From Avichristensenella sp031550455 (GTDB taxonomy: Bacteria > Bacillota > Clostridia > Christensenellales > Aristaeellaceae), in NCBI GenBank assembly GCA_031550455.1, contig JAVBOQ010000151.1, positions 1-5,783 of the forward strand: a DNA stretch of 5,783 nt. The letters are read 5' to 3'. Made by a program: the position numbers and the translations under genes. A model generated the notes under the pieces. The model was not told where the DNA came from and made no database searches. It saw only the letters and a program-made list of their open reading frames with translations. This document shows positions 1 through 5,394 of this stretch, piece by piece. How positions within the stretch are numbered: position 1 is the first letter of the stretch; each line of letters begins with the position of its first letter.

Positions 1-414
1 ATCCAGCATCTGCCGAAGCACCTCGGGAGGATGCCCTTCCCAATCCAGCACCTCCCCGATCACGCGCAGCGGCGCGCGGGTGCGATAGGAGCGGGTGGGG
101 TTCCCCGGAAACTTCTTGTCCGTCAGATTGGGATCATCCTCAAAATCGCCGGTGGGCTCCACGCGATAGATGCGTCCGGGCGCATCGCCCAGCGCCAGCT
201 CCGCGCCCCAGATCGCCGCGTCCAGCGTCGCGGTCAGATAGACGAAGTTGGCTTTTTTCTGTTCCCCATAGTTCGAGCGAAAACCCGGATGCAGCAGGTC
301 GCCCGGCTTAAGATTTGCCTTCGTGCCGTGGTAAAAAGGCCCGGAATCCAAGGCTTGGTTTTCACGCGATGCAATCGCCAATGCCGTCACTTCCCTTGGA
401 ATGACTTTGTTCAT
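1..414 (-). CDS. arr: NAD+-dependent rifamycin ADP-ribosyltransferase Arr (C-terminus cut by window edge)
   Basis: Arr transfers ADP-ribose from NAD+ to the C23 hydroxyl of rifamycins in the cytoplasm and so inactivates them. The gene has no stop in the window; 138 codons are visible. Family landmarks read in order: FYHGTKANLKPGDLL at residues 27-41, VYLTATLDAAIWGAELA at 58-74, and VEPTGDFEDDPNLTDKKFPG starting at 85, followed by NPTRSYRTR and GEVLDWEGHPPE. The residues matching the known His-Tyr-Asp active-site set are H29, Y59 and D94, with the same spacing as H19, Y49 and D84 of the mycobacterial enzyme. Known members are about 140-150 residues, so roughly 10-16 are missing. The ATG is supported by GAGGTGG (428-422) with a 7-nt gap. 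It lies 34 nt after the DUF2975 gene, so co-transcription is plausible. The N-terminus is about 10 residues longer than in mycobacterial Arr. Identification is secure; resistance in the host is inferred. Confidence 0.95.
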   Translation of the reverse strand, partial: MNKVIPREVTALAIASRENQALDSGPFYHGTKANLKPGDLLHPGFRSNYGEQKKANFVYLTATLDAAIWGAELALGDAPGRIYRVEPTGDFEDDPNLTDKKFPGNPTRSYRTRAPLRVIGEVLDWEGHPPEVLRQMLD

Positions 415-448
415 AGCGCATCCACCTCATCAGACGCGCAATTGATGG

Positions 449-913
449 CTACGCTCTGGGCTTGCCTGTTGCTGCGACTGTGATCCTTTCCAAAACCACC
501 GTCAAGGCGGCGACGCCCACCGGGATGGCGTCCAGGAATGCGCCCATCAGGATCAACCCCGGCGCGTCGTCCAAATCCGCCAGCAGATAGATCGTCGGCA
601 TCGCGAACAAGGCGTACAGAACGCAAAACACAATCGCGCTGTGCCGGATCGCCCGCAGGCTTTTGACCGGTAGCGTTCCATCCCGGTCAATGCCGTTCAG
701 CAGAAGCCAGAAATGGGAAAGGGCGAAGAAATAGCATGCCGCCGCCGCATATAGCCCGGCGAGCACCGGGTATCGCCAAAAGGATTGCGCAGGGTAGAAT
801 TTGACGAGAGAGGCACTGAATGATGGCAACGCAAAGACGCACACCACCAGCCCGGCGAGGGCGAACAAGAGGGCAATGATTCGCAGAATGATTGTGGGCA
901 GCTTGGCTCGCAT
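449..913 (-). CDS. DUF2975 family four-helix membrane protein
   Basis: This is a 154-residue integral membrane protein with no known biochemical function. Four hydrophobic segments are visible at about residues 7-30, 48-72, 92-113 and 118-142. Between helices 2 and 3 is the family's characteristic cytoplasmic stretch, NGIDRDGTLPVKSLRAIRHS (73-92), resembling the DUF2975 pattern 'IDxxxxFSxxSVKALRxIxxxA'. The ATG has a strong GGAGGA site five bases upstream. DUF2975 genes in Bacillota are usually followed directly by a small YozG-like Cro/CI helix-turn-helix gene. Here that partner is absent and arr follows after 34 nt. The C-terminus (TGKPRA) also lacks the usual EENDLTV-like ending, so the 3' end may have been altered by rearrangement. 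The ribosome binding site overlaps the stop codon of the methyltransferase remnant upstream. The family call is fairly sure; the role is unknown. Confidence 0.75.
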   Translation of the reverse strand: MRAKLPTIILRIIALLFALAGLVVCVFALPSFSASLVKFYPAQSFWRYPVLAGLYAAAACYFFALSHFWLLLNGIDRDGTLPVKSLRAIRHSAIVFCVLYALFAMPTIYLLADLDDAPGLILMGAFLDAIPVGVAALTVVLERITVAATGKPRA

Positions 914-922
914 GCTTTCCTC

Positions 923-1148
923 CTACCAAACAAACGGAATGCGTTTGTATTTTGTCTTGCTTTGATACACCTCATACCTGTCCAGTTCATTTACGAACAT
1001 TGCTTCCTCGCCTCGAATGCGGATGGCGAACGATCCCGTACACGCCGCCGGTGATGACCTGCTGTTTTTCCTGCATGCGCACAAGTGGCGAGAGATAGGC
1101 GTTGGCGAAAAAGGTCGCTGTCAGCAGGACGACGGCTTTTGCCGCGCA
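923..1148 (-). pseudogene. Remnant of an isoprenylcysteine carboxyl methyltransferase (ICMT)-like membrane methyltransferase
   Basis: Two pieces of one family are visible in different frames. The first (1148 to about 1020) reads as a hydrophobic stretch, then NAYLSPLVRMQEKQQ, then VITGGVYGIVRHP. This is the ICMT/PEMT signature region, where 'QEgqkVitTGpYgiVRHPMY' precedes the SAM-binding part. The second (about 1021 to 923), shifted by one base, reads RIRGEEAMFVNELDRY and then EVYQSKTKYKRIPFVW followed by TAG. This matches the family's C-terminal end, 'EEkmL..ELpGYeeYkkkvkYRLIPfvW'. About 40 residues that normally join them are missing, and the N-terminal half of a protein of roughly 190-210 residues is absent. 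The first piece has no start in its own frame: it continues directly from the DUF1801 stop codon. A sequencing slip could explain the frame change but not the missing segment. The family is recognised from memory of these motifs; non-functionality is a firm inference. Confidence 0.78.
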
Positions 1149-1565
1149 TCAGTGCTTCCCTTTTCCAACAACCGCCGCGACGCGAAAGCGCGTGATCTCC
1201 GCAATGAAGGCATAATCGATGGGTTGATCCAGCGGAAACTGGATAGCCCCTTTCGTGTGCTTGTACGCAGCCAGCGTCTCCGCAAACGGGGCGAGGCTCA
1301 GGTCGCCGGGGTAAATACCGACATGCTTCTTGAAGGCGGCAAAATGGATGAGGTTTTCGCCCTGCCAGAACGTCGGCATCTGCCACGAGATTTTCTCCAC
1401 GGCGTCCGGCGCGGCTTCACGGATGACCGCACGGATTTTGTGCAGAATCGGCTGCACATCCTCCGGCTGCTTAGCGATGTACGCGTCGATATCGCTCACG
1501 GTGCCGCAATAATGATCCTGGCGGGTATTCTTGAATTCACGACCGCACTTCGGACATTGCCACAT
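1149..1565 (-). CDS. DUF1801 (YdhG/Fra-like fold) protein with N-terminal zinc-ribbon-like segment
   Basis: The protein has 138 residues. The first 20 carry C4-x2-C7 and H18-x-C20 (CPKCGREF, then DHYC), a likely single zinc-binding knuckle. A DUF1801 domain follows at about 22-133: DIDAYIAKQPEDVQPILHKI, AAPDAVEKISWQMPTFW, LIHFAAFKKHVGIYPGD and YKHTKGAIQFPLDQPID. The same combination occurs in many Bacillota proteins. The family includes proteins described as iron chaperones (Fra/YdhG-like), but that role cannot be assigned here. The ATG is the only reasonable start because a TGA lies in frame four codons upstream. A GGGAGG site is present, though about 11 nt away, which is rather long. The stop codon overlaps an ATG as TGATG and leads straight into the methyltransferase remnant. 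It is 112 nt downstream of the transporter operon on the same strand; whether it is read through from there is unclear. Confidence 0.85.
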   Translation of the reverse strand: MWQCPKCGREFKNTRQDHYCGTVSDIDAYIAKQPEDVQPILHKIRAVIREAAPDAVEKISWQMPTFWQGENLIHFAAFKKHVGIYPGDLSLAPFAETLAAYKHTKGAIQFPLDQPIDYAFIAEITRFRVAAVVGKGKH

Positions 1566-1635
1566 TTGGGATCAAGCCTCCCATCTTTTTATCTTCCTAA
1601 TCGCGACGTCGTTTCCCCCAGTTGCTCCGGGCGAA

Positions 1636-1667
1636 GGGGCGCCAGGGGGTTCAGCACCTGGCGTCCC
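1636..1667. other. GC-rich inverted repeat between permease gene and DUF1801 gene
   Basis: CGCCAGG (1640-1646) and CCTGGCG (1657-1663) pair perfectly around a 10-nt loop. Beyond a G/T position (1639/1664) three more G-C pairs extend the stem to 11 positions. It begins 10 nt past the permease stop codon. No T-run follows on either strand, so it does not qualify as a standard intrinsic terminator. It may still slow transcription or protect the 3' end of the transporter mRNA. The remaining intergenic sequence (1566-1635) shows only the DUF1801 ribosome binding site and no convincing promoter. Confidence 0.35.
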
Positions 1668-1677
1668 GCCCGCCTCC

Positions 1678-2478
1678 TCACACGTGCAAATCCTTTCGCT
1701 CAAACACAGCAACCGACGCGCCGAAGAGCAGCGCCGCACCCGCCAACAGCGCAAGCGGGCCCCACATCGACCCCGCGCTGCCCGCGGCGATCGACTGCGG
1801 GTCGAACAGCGTAAAGAACGTCGCGTATTTGACCGCTTCGACCTGCTCGCCCGCGTTGCCGAGCATTTGCAGGACGAACATCAGCGCCGGAATGCCCGCG
1901 CCGAACGCGACCGACTGTTTCGCGTCGGCCGCGAACACCGACGCGGCAAAGCAGACGCTGCCGATGAACAGGTGCAGACACAGTGCGGCGACGTTGATCA
2001 GCAGGAACTTGCCGATTTCCAGGCTGCCCGGGAACATGATCGAGGCGTCGACGATGCCGAGGATCGTCACATACGCGACGATCGCGGCGATGCCGGTGAC
2101 GAGCACGCAAAGCCCCGTGACCGCGACGGTGCGGCGCCTGACCGGCGCGGCCAGCAGGTACGCCATCGAGCCGCGGTCAACCTTCTGGGCGATCAGCCGG
2201 TTGCCGACCAGGATGGAAAAGATCATCGGGAAAAGCTGCATCAGGAAGCCGTACAGGTACGCCGCCATGAACCCGACCATCGTCGTCGAACTGGTATACA
2301 TGCCGACAATCTTCATCAGTTGCGGCATCATTTCCTCAAACGCCTTCAGCGAGGTACCCATTTCCGGGCTGAACATCCAGACGATGATCGTGAAATACAT
2401 CGTCAGCACCGCGGCGAAAATCGCAAGCAGCTTCCAGATGCCCCGGAGTTCCTGAGCGTACAGCGGTTTGCTGATCAT
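1678..2478 (-). CDS. ABC-2 type transporter permease subunit
   Basis: A 266-residue polytopic protein forms the membrane channel of the exporter driven by the adjacent ATPase. Six hydrophobic segments are visible at about residues 17-36, 72-92, 119-142, 158-183, 190-207 and 239-258. Before the third helix is QKVDRGSMAYLLAAPVRRRT (98-117), the 'E..rGTl.yLLa.PvsR' cytoplasmic motif of ABC-2 permeases with natA/yhaP-like organisation. The C-terminus FERKDL also fits. The ATG at 2478 overlaps the ATPase stop codon as ATGA and has GGAGG nine bases upstream. The reading frame stays open further upstream, but that extension is arginine-rich and antisense-like and overlaps the ATPase gene, so it is excluded. 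Overlap indicates translational coupling and matched subunit amounts. The substrate cannot be read from the sequence; drugs, antimicrobial peptides or lipids are all possible. Confidence 0.93.
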   Translation of the reverse strand: MISKPLYAQELRGIWKLLAIFAAVLTMYFTIIVWMFSPEMGTSLKAFEEMMPQLMKIVGMYTSSTTMVGFMAAYLYGFLMQLFPMIFSILVGNRLIAQKVDRGSMAYLLAAPVRRRTVAVTGLCVLVTGIAAIVAYVTILGIVDASIMFPGSLEIGKFLLINVAALCLHLFIGSVCFAASVFAADAKQSVAFGAGIPALMFVLQMLGNAGEQVEAVKYATFFTLFDPQSIAAGSAGSMWGPLALLAGAALLFGASVAVFERKDLHV

Positions 2479-3365
2479 GGCCGCGCACCTCCGTAATAAT
2501 GCAGGAAGATGTCCTCGAGGTTCTGGCTCGGCGCGGCGATGTTCGTCACCGGATGGCGCGCCATCGCGGCGGTCAAAACGCCGATGTTGTTTTGCACCAT
2601 CACCGTCGCCTGCGCGCCGTCGACGCCGCCGACGGTCAGGCCAGGCTCGCCCGCGAAGGCGACGGCCGCGGCCTCGGTTTCCAGTGTGATCACGTACTTG
2701 CGCACCTGCGCGGCCTTCAGCGCGTCGATGGTGTCGACGGCTGCGAGCCTGCCGTCCCGGATGATACCGACGCGATGGCACGTGCGCTCGACCTCCTCGA
2801 ACATGTGCGACGACATCAGGATCGTCTTGCCGCGCGCGCGCTCCTCCTGGATCAGCGCAATGAACCGGTTCTGCATCAGCGGGTCGAGGCCGCTTGTCGG
2901 TTCGTCGAGGATCAGCACCGCCGGGTCGTGCTGGAACGCGGCGACGATGCCCACCTTCTGTTTCATGCCCTTGCTCATTTTTTTAAGCGGGCCGCGCGCG
3001 TCCAGTTCGAACCGTTCGAGCATCTCGCGCGTTCTGCCGTCGCCGCGCATGCCGCGGTATCTCGCGAGAAACCGGAGGAACTGCGCGCCGGTCATGTCCT
3101 CCAGGAACGCGATCTCGCCCGGAATGTAGCCGATGTCGCGCTGGATGGCCGCGCTCTCGCGCCAGCAGTCCAGCGACTGGATCGCGCAAACGCCGCGCTG
3201 CGGCTTCAAAAAGCCCATCAGATGGCGGATCGCGGTCGTTTTGCCCGCGCCGTTCGGTCCGAGGAACCCGAACACCTCGCCCTTTTCTACCGCGAATGAC
3301 AGGTCGAACACGCCGCGCCCGCCGCCGTAGTCGCGCGTCAGCCGGTCGATTGTGAGCACATTCAC
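2475..3365 (-). CDS. ABC transporter ATP-binding subunit (ABC-2 exporter type)
   Basis: A 296-residue cytoplasmic ATPase powers export through the adjacent permease. Visible motifs are Walker A GPNGAGKT (36-43), GYIPGEIAFLEDMTG in the Q-loop region (79-93), signature SKGMKQK (131-137), Walker B VLILDEP (150-156), D-loop SGLD (158-161) and switch histidine H187 in SSHMFEEV. The SKGMKQK signature in place of LSGGQ, and PGE in place of the Q-loop glutamine, are common in this ABC-2 subfamily and are not signs of inactivation. Residues from about 215 form the variable C-terminal domain. The start is GTG at 3365, three bases after the regulator's stop. Its AAGGAGG site (3383-3377) lies inside the last codons of the regulator gene. 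A second in-frame GTG is two codons downstream but less well placed. Second gene of the TetR-ATPase-permease operon. Confidence 0.95.
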   Translation of the reverse strand: MNVLTIDRLTRDYGGGRGVFDLSFAVEKGEVFGFLGPNGAGKTTAIRHLMGFLKPQRGVCAIQSLDCWRESAAIQRDIGYIPGEIAFLEDMTGAQFLRFLARYRGMRGDGRTREMLERFELDARGPLKKMSKGMKQKVGIVAAFQHDPAVLILDEPTSGLDPLMQNRFIALIQEERARGKTILMSSHMFEEVERTCHRVGIIRDGRLAAVDTIDALKAAQVRKYVITLETEAAAVAFAGEPGLTVGGVDGAQATVMVQNNIGVLTAAMARHPVTNIAAPSQNLEDIFLHYYGGARP

Positions 3366-3368
3366 CGC

Positions 3369-3974
3369 TTACGTCCCCTCCTTATAGAATGTCTGGCGAA
3401 GCAGGTCCATGTACGCCGAAATGTCCCGGAAAGCCGTATCCGCGCCCGCATCGCGCGGGAGATGGCGCACAAAACCCTCGCCGATCCACAGCACCGCGTT
3501 CATCGCCATCCGAAGGTCCGCGCCCTCTTTGAACCTTGTCAGGTCAACGCCCGCGAAAAACGCGCCAAACCCTGACGCCAGCGATTGCCGTTCCCGGCTC
3601 TTCAGATCGGAAAACACTTCCGGATCGCTTTCGTTGGCCCGCTCGTACAGAAATTCCAGCATGCCCGGATACCTGTTGATCACCTCGATTTTGATCAGCG
3701 TCGCGCGCTTGATCCGGTCGAAGAAGTCCTCCGGCATGTCGGACGCCGCCCTGTCAAGCGCCTCGCTGATCCGCTCGACGCTGAAGTCCGTCAGGTACAG
3801 ATACAGCGCCTTTTTGCTCCCAAAATAGTGAAACAGCGACGCCTTTGATACGCCGGCCGCGCGCGCGATGTCCGCCATGGAGGCCTTCCTGAACCCGTTT
3901 TTACCAAAGCACGCGAACGCGGCCGCCATCACCGCGCCGCGCTTCGGCGGCGCAAGCCCCTCAAACCGCTCCAA
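3369..3974 (-). CDS. TetR/AcrR-family transcriptional repressor, autoregulating an ABC exporter operon
   Basis: The 201-residue protein has a classic N-terminal TetR DNA-binding domain. Helix 1 is at about 11-28 (KRGAVMAAAFACFGKNGF) and the helix-turn-helix at about 32-51 (SMADIARAAGVSKASLFHYF), followed by the usual GSKKALYLYL. The remainder is the all-helical ligand and dimer domain. The start is TTG at 3974, chosen because GGGAGG lies exactly seven bases upstream and it keeps the whole of helix 1; the first in-frame ATG (codon 16) would cut into it. First gene of the operon. Its promoter is flanked and overlapped by two copies of a TTGACCGA-type palindrome, the size and symmetry expected for a TetR dimer. 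Autorepression, relieved by an exported compound, is therefore the likely mode. The ligand is unknown. Confidence 0.93.
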   Translation of the reverse strand: MERFEGLAPPKRGAVMAAAFACFGKNGFRKASMADIARAAGVSKASLFHYFGSKKALYLYLTDFSVERISEALDRAASDMPEDFFDRIKRATLIKIEVINRYPGMLEFLYERANESDPEVFSDLKSRERQSLASGFGAFFAGVDLTRFKEGADLRMAMNAVLWIGEGFVRHLPRDAGADTAFRDISAYMDLLRQTFYKEGT

Positions 3975-3981
3975 GCCCGCG

Positions 3982-3989
3982 CCTCCCTT
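3982..3989 (-). promoter_or_regulatory. Ribosome binding site deciding the TTG start of the TetR gene
   Basis: AAGGGAGG on the minus strand sits seven bases before TTG at 3974. No ATG or GTG at a comparable distance is in frame. This is the basis for annotating an uncommon start codon. Confidence 0.75.
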
Positions 3990-3992
3990 CCG

Positions 3993-4007
3993 TGACCGAA
4001 TCGGTCA
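3993..4007. promoter_or_regulatory. Operator O1, downstream of the -10 box (putative TetR site)
   Basis: TGACCGAATCGGTCA is a perfect 15-bp palindrome with 7-bp arms around A4000. It would cover about +2 to +16 of the TetR-operon transcript. It shares its arms with the second palindrome 36 bp away (centre to centre). Binding here would block promoter clearance. It lies upstream of the ribosome binding site, so it does not overlap coding sequence. Confidence 0.85.
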
Positions 4008-4015
4008 ACGCGCTG

Positions 4016-4044
4016 AGTATAGCACGGTTGACCGATTCGGTCAA
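4016..4044 (-). promoter_or_regulatory. Sigma-A-type promoter of the TetR-ABC operon
   Basis: On the minus strand: -35 TTGACC (4044-4039), a 17-bp spacer, and -10 TATACT (4021-4016). Both boxes are one mismatch from consensus, and the spacing is optimal. Transcription should start near 4009, leaving a leader of about 35 nt before the TTG start. The -35 box is itself part of operator O2, so a strong promoter is placed under direct repressor control. Confidence 0.85.
4028..4044. promoter_or_regulatory. Operator O2, overlapping the -35 box (putative TetR site)
   Basis: TTGACCGATTCGGTCAA is a perfect 17-bp palindrome with 8-bp arms around T4036. It contains the operon's -35 hexamer, so a bound dimer would exclude RNA polymerase. 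The near-identical O1 is 36 bp away, about three and a half helical turns. It ends about 20 bp before the divergent promoter's -35 box, so an effect on that promoter is possible but not required. Confidence 0.88.
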
Positions 4045-4064
4045 TGGGATGCTTCCACTTCTGA

Positions 4065-4094
4065 TTGCAACTTTTCACGCGGCTATGGTATACT
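4065..4094 (+). promoter_or_regulatory. Divergent promoter for the small membrane protein gene
   Basis: -35 TTGCAA (4065-4070), an 18-bp spacer, and -10 TATACT (4089-4094). The predicted start near 4101 gives a leader of about 19 nt before the ATG at 4120. The -10 region lies inside GGTA-TAC-TACC (4087-4097), a short imperfect palindrome that could serve a regulator, although the arms are only 4 bp. Confidence 0.65.
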
Positions 4095-4119
4095 ACCGAA
4101 AAGAAAGAAGGGAATTTTG

Positions 4120-4644
4120 ATGAAGGATCCCTCTTCCGGCGCGCTTGCGGCGGCGGGCCTGTGCCTTTCGGTGGCGCTGCTGCGCATGATGGCCCCGGCG
4201 ATGCCGTTTGATTGGATGACATTTTTGCTGATCGCGCTGGCCGCGCTCGCGATGGCGCTGGCGGGCGCGCTGTCCGGGCGGCGCGGCCCGCGTCCCGCGC
4301 GCGAGGACGCCGCGGGAACCGCCGCCGAGCCGGACGGCCTTGTTTTGCTCCGGATGAAAATGGCCGAGGCGGACTGGCCGGTGCGGGACGGCGGGCTGTA
4401 CGACGCGCTGGCGTCGCTGCACCGGGAAAAGCCGTTTGCTGCGGCCTGCGCGGCGCGCGGCGCGCTGGCGATGCTGCTTGACAAGCGCGCGCCTTCGGGC
4501 CGCGACGGCGAAACGATCGCGCTGCTTGTGGAAGCGCTGGACAGCATGGCCGATACGGGGGAAAGGGCGTCCGACCCAGGCGCGGTCGACGCGCTGTTCT
4601 CCTATGCGCTGCGCGCGCTCGGGCGGCTGGAACCGGACGTGTAG
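4120..4644 (+). CDS. Hypothetical protein with two N-terminal membrane helices
   Basis: I do not recognise this 174-residue protein. Two hydrophobic stretches at about residues 8-28 and 33-52, joined by a very short turn (PFD), form a probable helical hairpin. After it comes a basic patch (RRGPRPAR, 54-61), predicting that the tail stays in the cytoplasm. Residues about 72-170 are alanine- and leucine-rich and look like a small all-helical soluble domain. There are no cysteine clusters, nucleotide-binding motifs or catalytic signatures. The ATG is preceded by GAAGGGA at suitable spacing and by a good divergent promoter. The longer upstream reading frame would run back through the operator region and the TetR gene and is rejected. 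A second TetR gene follows after 33 nt, suggesting a two-gene unit. It could be a membrane-anchored partner of that regulator's regulon, but no function can be assigned. Confidence 0.75.
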   Translation: MKDPSSGALAAAGLCLSVALLRMMAPAMPFDWMTFLLIALAALAMALAGALSGRRGPRPAREDAAGTAAEPDGLVLLRMKMAEADWPVRDGGLYDALASLHREKPFAAACAARGALAMLLDKRAPSGRDGETIALLVEALDSMADTGERASDPGAVDALFSYALRALGRLEPDV

Positions 4645-4677
4645 CGCGGGGCCGATGACAAAGAAGGAGGCGCTTCC

Positions 4678-5373
4678 GTGAAAAAAGGGGACACGCGGCG
4701 CGAGCAGATACTGGCCACGGCGGAAGCGCTGTTTTATGAAAAGGGATTCGAGCAGACCTCGGTGCAGGACATTCTCGACGCGCTGAGCTTTTCCAAGGGC
4801 GGGTTTTACCATCATTTCGATTCGAAGCTGTCGCTGTTGTCCGCGATCTGCGAGATGCGCGCCGAAGAGAGCTGCGAGACGGCCAAACAGGCCGTCGCGA
4901 AGGCCGGTGCGGATCCGGTCGACCGGCTGAACGCGCTGCTCGATAGCGCGGCGCTGCTCCGCGCGGAGAACCTCGACTACGTCGGGCTGCTGCTGCGCGT
5001 CGCGTACCGCGAAGACGGCGCGCTGATGCGCGAAAAGCTCAAGCAGCGCACGCTGGAGCTGATGCTGTCGCCGATCGACGAGATCATCCGGGACGGCGTC
5101 GAAAACGGCGATTTTGTGTTGCCGCACGCGTCGCTCGCGGGCGAGCTGGTGCTGCGGCTCAGCGCGCAGTTCACCGACGAGGTCGCCTACATCCTCGCCA
5201 ACGCCGACGACGAGACGACCCAATTATCGGATATCCTCGCCAAGCTCGAGCTGTACCGGCACGCGGTGGAGCGGCTGCTCGGCGCGCGCTTCGGCTCGGT
5301 CGTGCTGTACGACATGGGCAACCTCGCGGCCGTCTGCCGGGGCGTCGCGGTCAGCAGGAGGCTTGCGGGGTAG
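4678..5373 (+). CDS. TetR/AcrR-family transcriptional regulator
   Basis: A 231-residue regulator begins with the canonical TetR domain: helix 1 at about 6-24 (TRREQILATAEALFYEKGF) and helix-turn-helix at about 27-47 (TSVQDILDALSFSKGGFYHHF), then DSKLSLL. The ligand domain includes LLRVAYREDGALMREKLKQR and a helix ending SPIDEIIRDGVENGDFVLP, as in many regulators of this family. The last 35 or so residues (from about 197) form an extra C-terminal helix and tail, making it longer than the typical 190-200. The GTG start has AAGGAGG seven bases upstream. It differs clearly in sequence from the TetR at 3369-3974 and need not share its operators. No obvious palindrome lies in the 33 nt before it. 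Its likely targets are its own operon (the upstream membrane protein) or genes outside the window; the ligand is unknown. Confidence 0.93.
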   Translation: MKKGDTRREQILATAEALFYEKGFEQTSVQDILDALSFSKGGFYHHFDSKLSLLSAICEMRAEESCETAKQAVAKAGADPVDRLNALLDSAALLRAENLDYVGLLLRVAYREDGALMREKLKQRTLELMLSPIDEIIRDGVENGDFVLPHASLAGELVLRLSAQFTDEVAYILANADDETTQLSDILAKLELYRHAVERLLGARFGSVVLYDMGNLAAVCRGVAVSRRLAG

Positions 5374-5394
5374 GGCTAAAGGCACCACTCATCC

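Noticed and set aside
991..1386. A 131-codon minus-strand open frame over the DUF1801 end and methyltransferase remnant
   Set aside because: Its sequence is the frame-shifted shadow of DUF1801, then of the remnant. It resembles no protein family, whereas the neighbouring frames do.
1017..1814. A 265-codon plus-strand open frame spanning the DUF1801 gene
   Set aside because: Antisense shadow: it crosses two genes and an intergenic hairpin and contains no family motif.
1531..2496. A 321-codon plus-strand open frame and a 277-codon one overlapping it
   Set aside because: They lie antisense to the permease gene. Their products are rich in R, H, D and Q or low in structure, typical of high-GC shadow frames, and show no domain motifs or ribosome binding sites.
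2479..2781. N-terminal extension of the permease by about 100 codons
   Set aside because: It is an out-of-frame reading of the ATPase gene and very arginine-rich. The ATGA overlap with GGAGG upstream marks the true start at 2478.
4071..4103. Inverted repeat CTTTTC ... GAAAAG around the divergent -10 box
   Set aside because: The arms are only 6 bp and 21 bp apart, and are not centred on the -10 box; chance is a sufficient explanation.
3868..4119. Upstream extension of the small membrane protein gene
   Set aside because: It would translate through the TetR gene, both operators and two promoters. The ATG at 4120 has its own promoter and ribosome binding site.
4093..5223. A 376-codon minus-strand open frame
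   Set aside because: Antisense to the membrane protein and second TetR genes, arginine- and glutamine-rich, with no recognisable domain. Both sense genes have clear motifs and ribosome binding sites.
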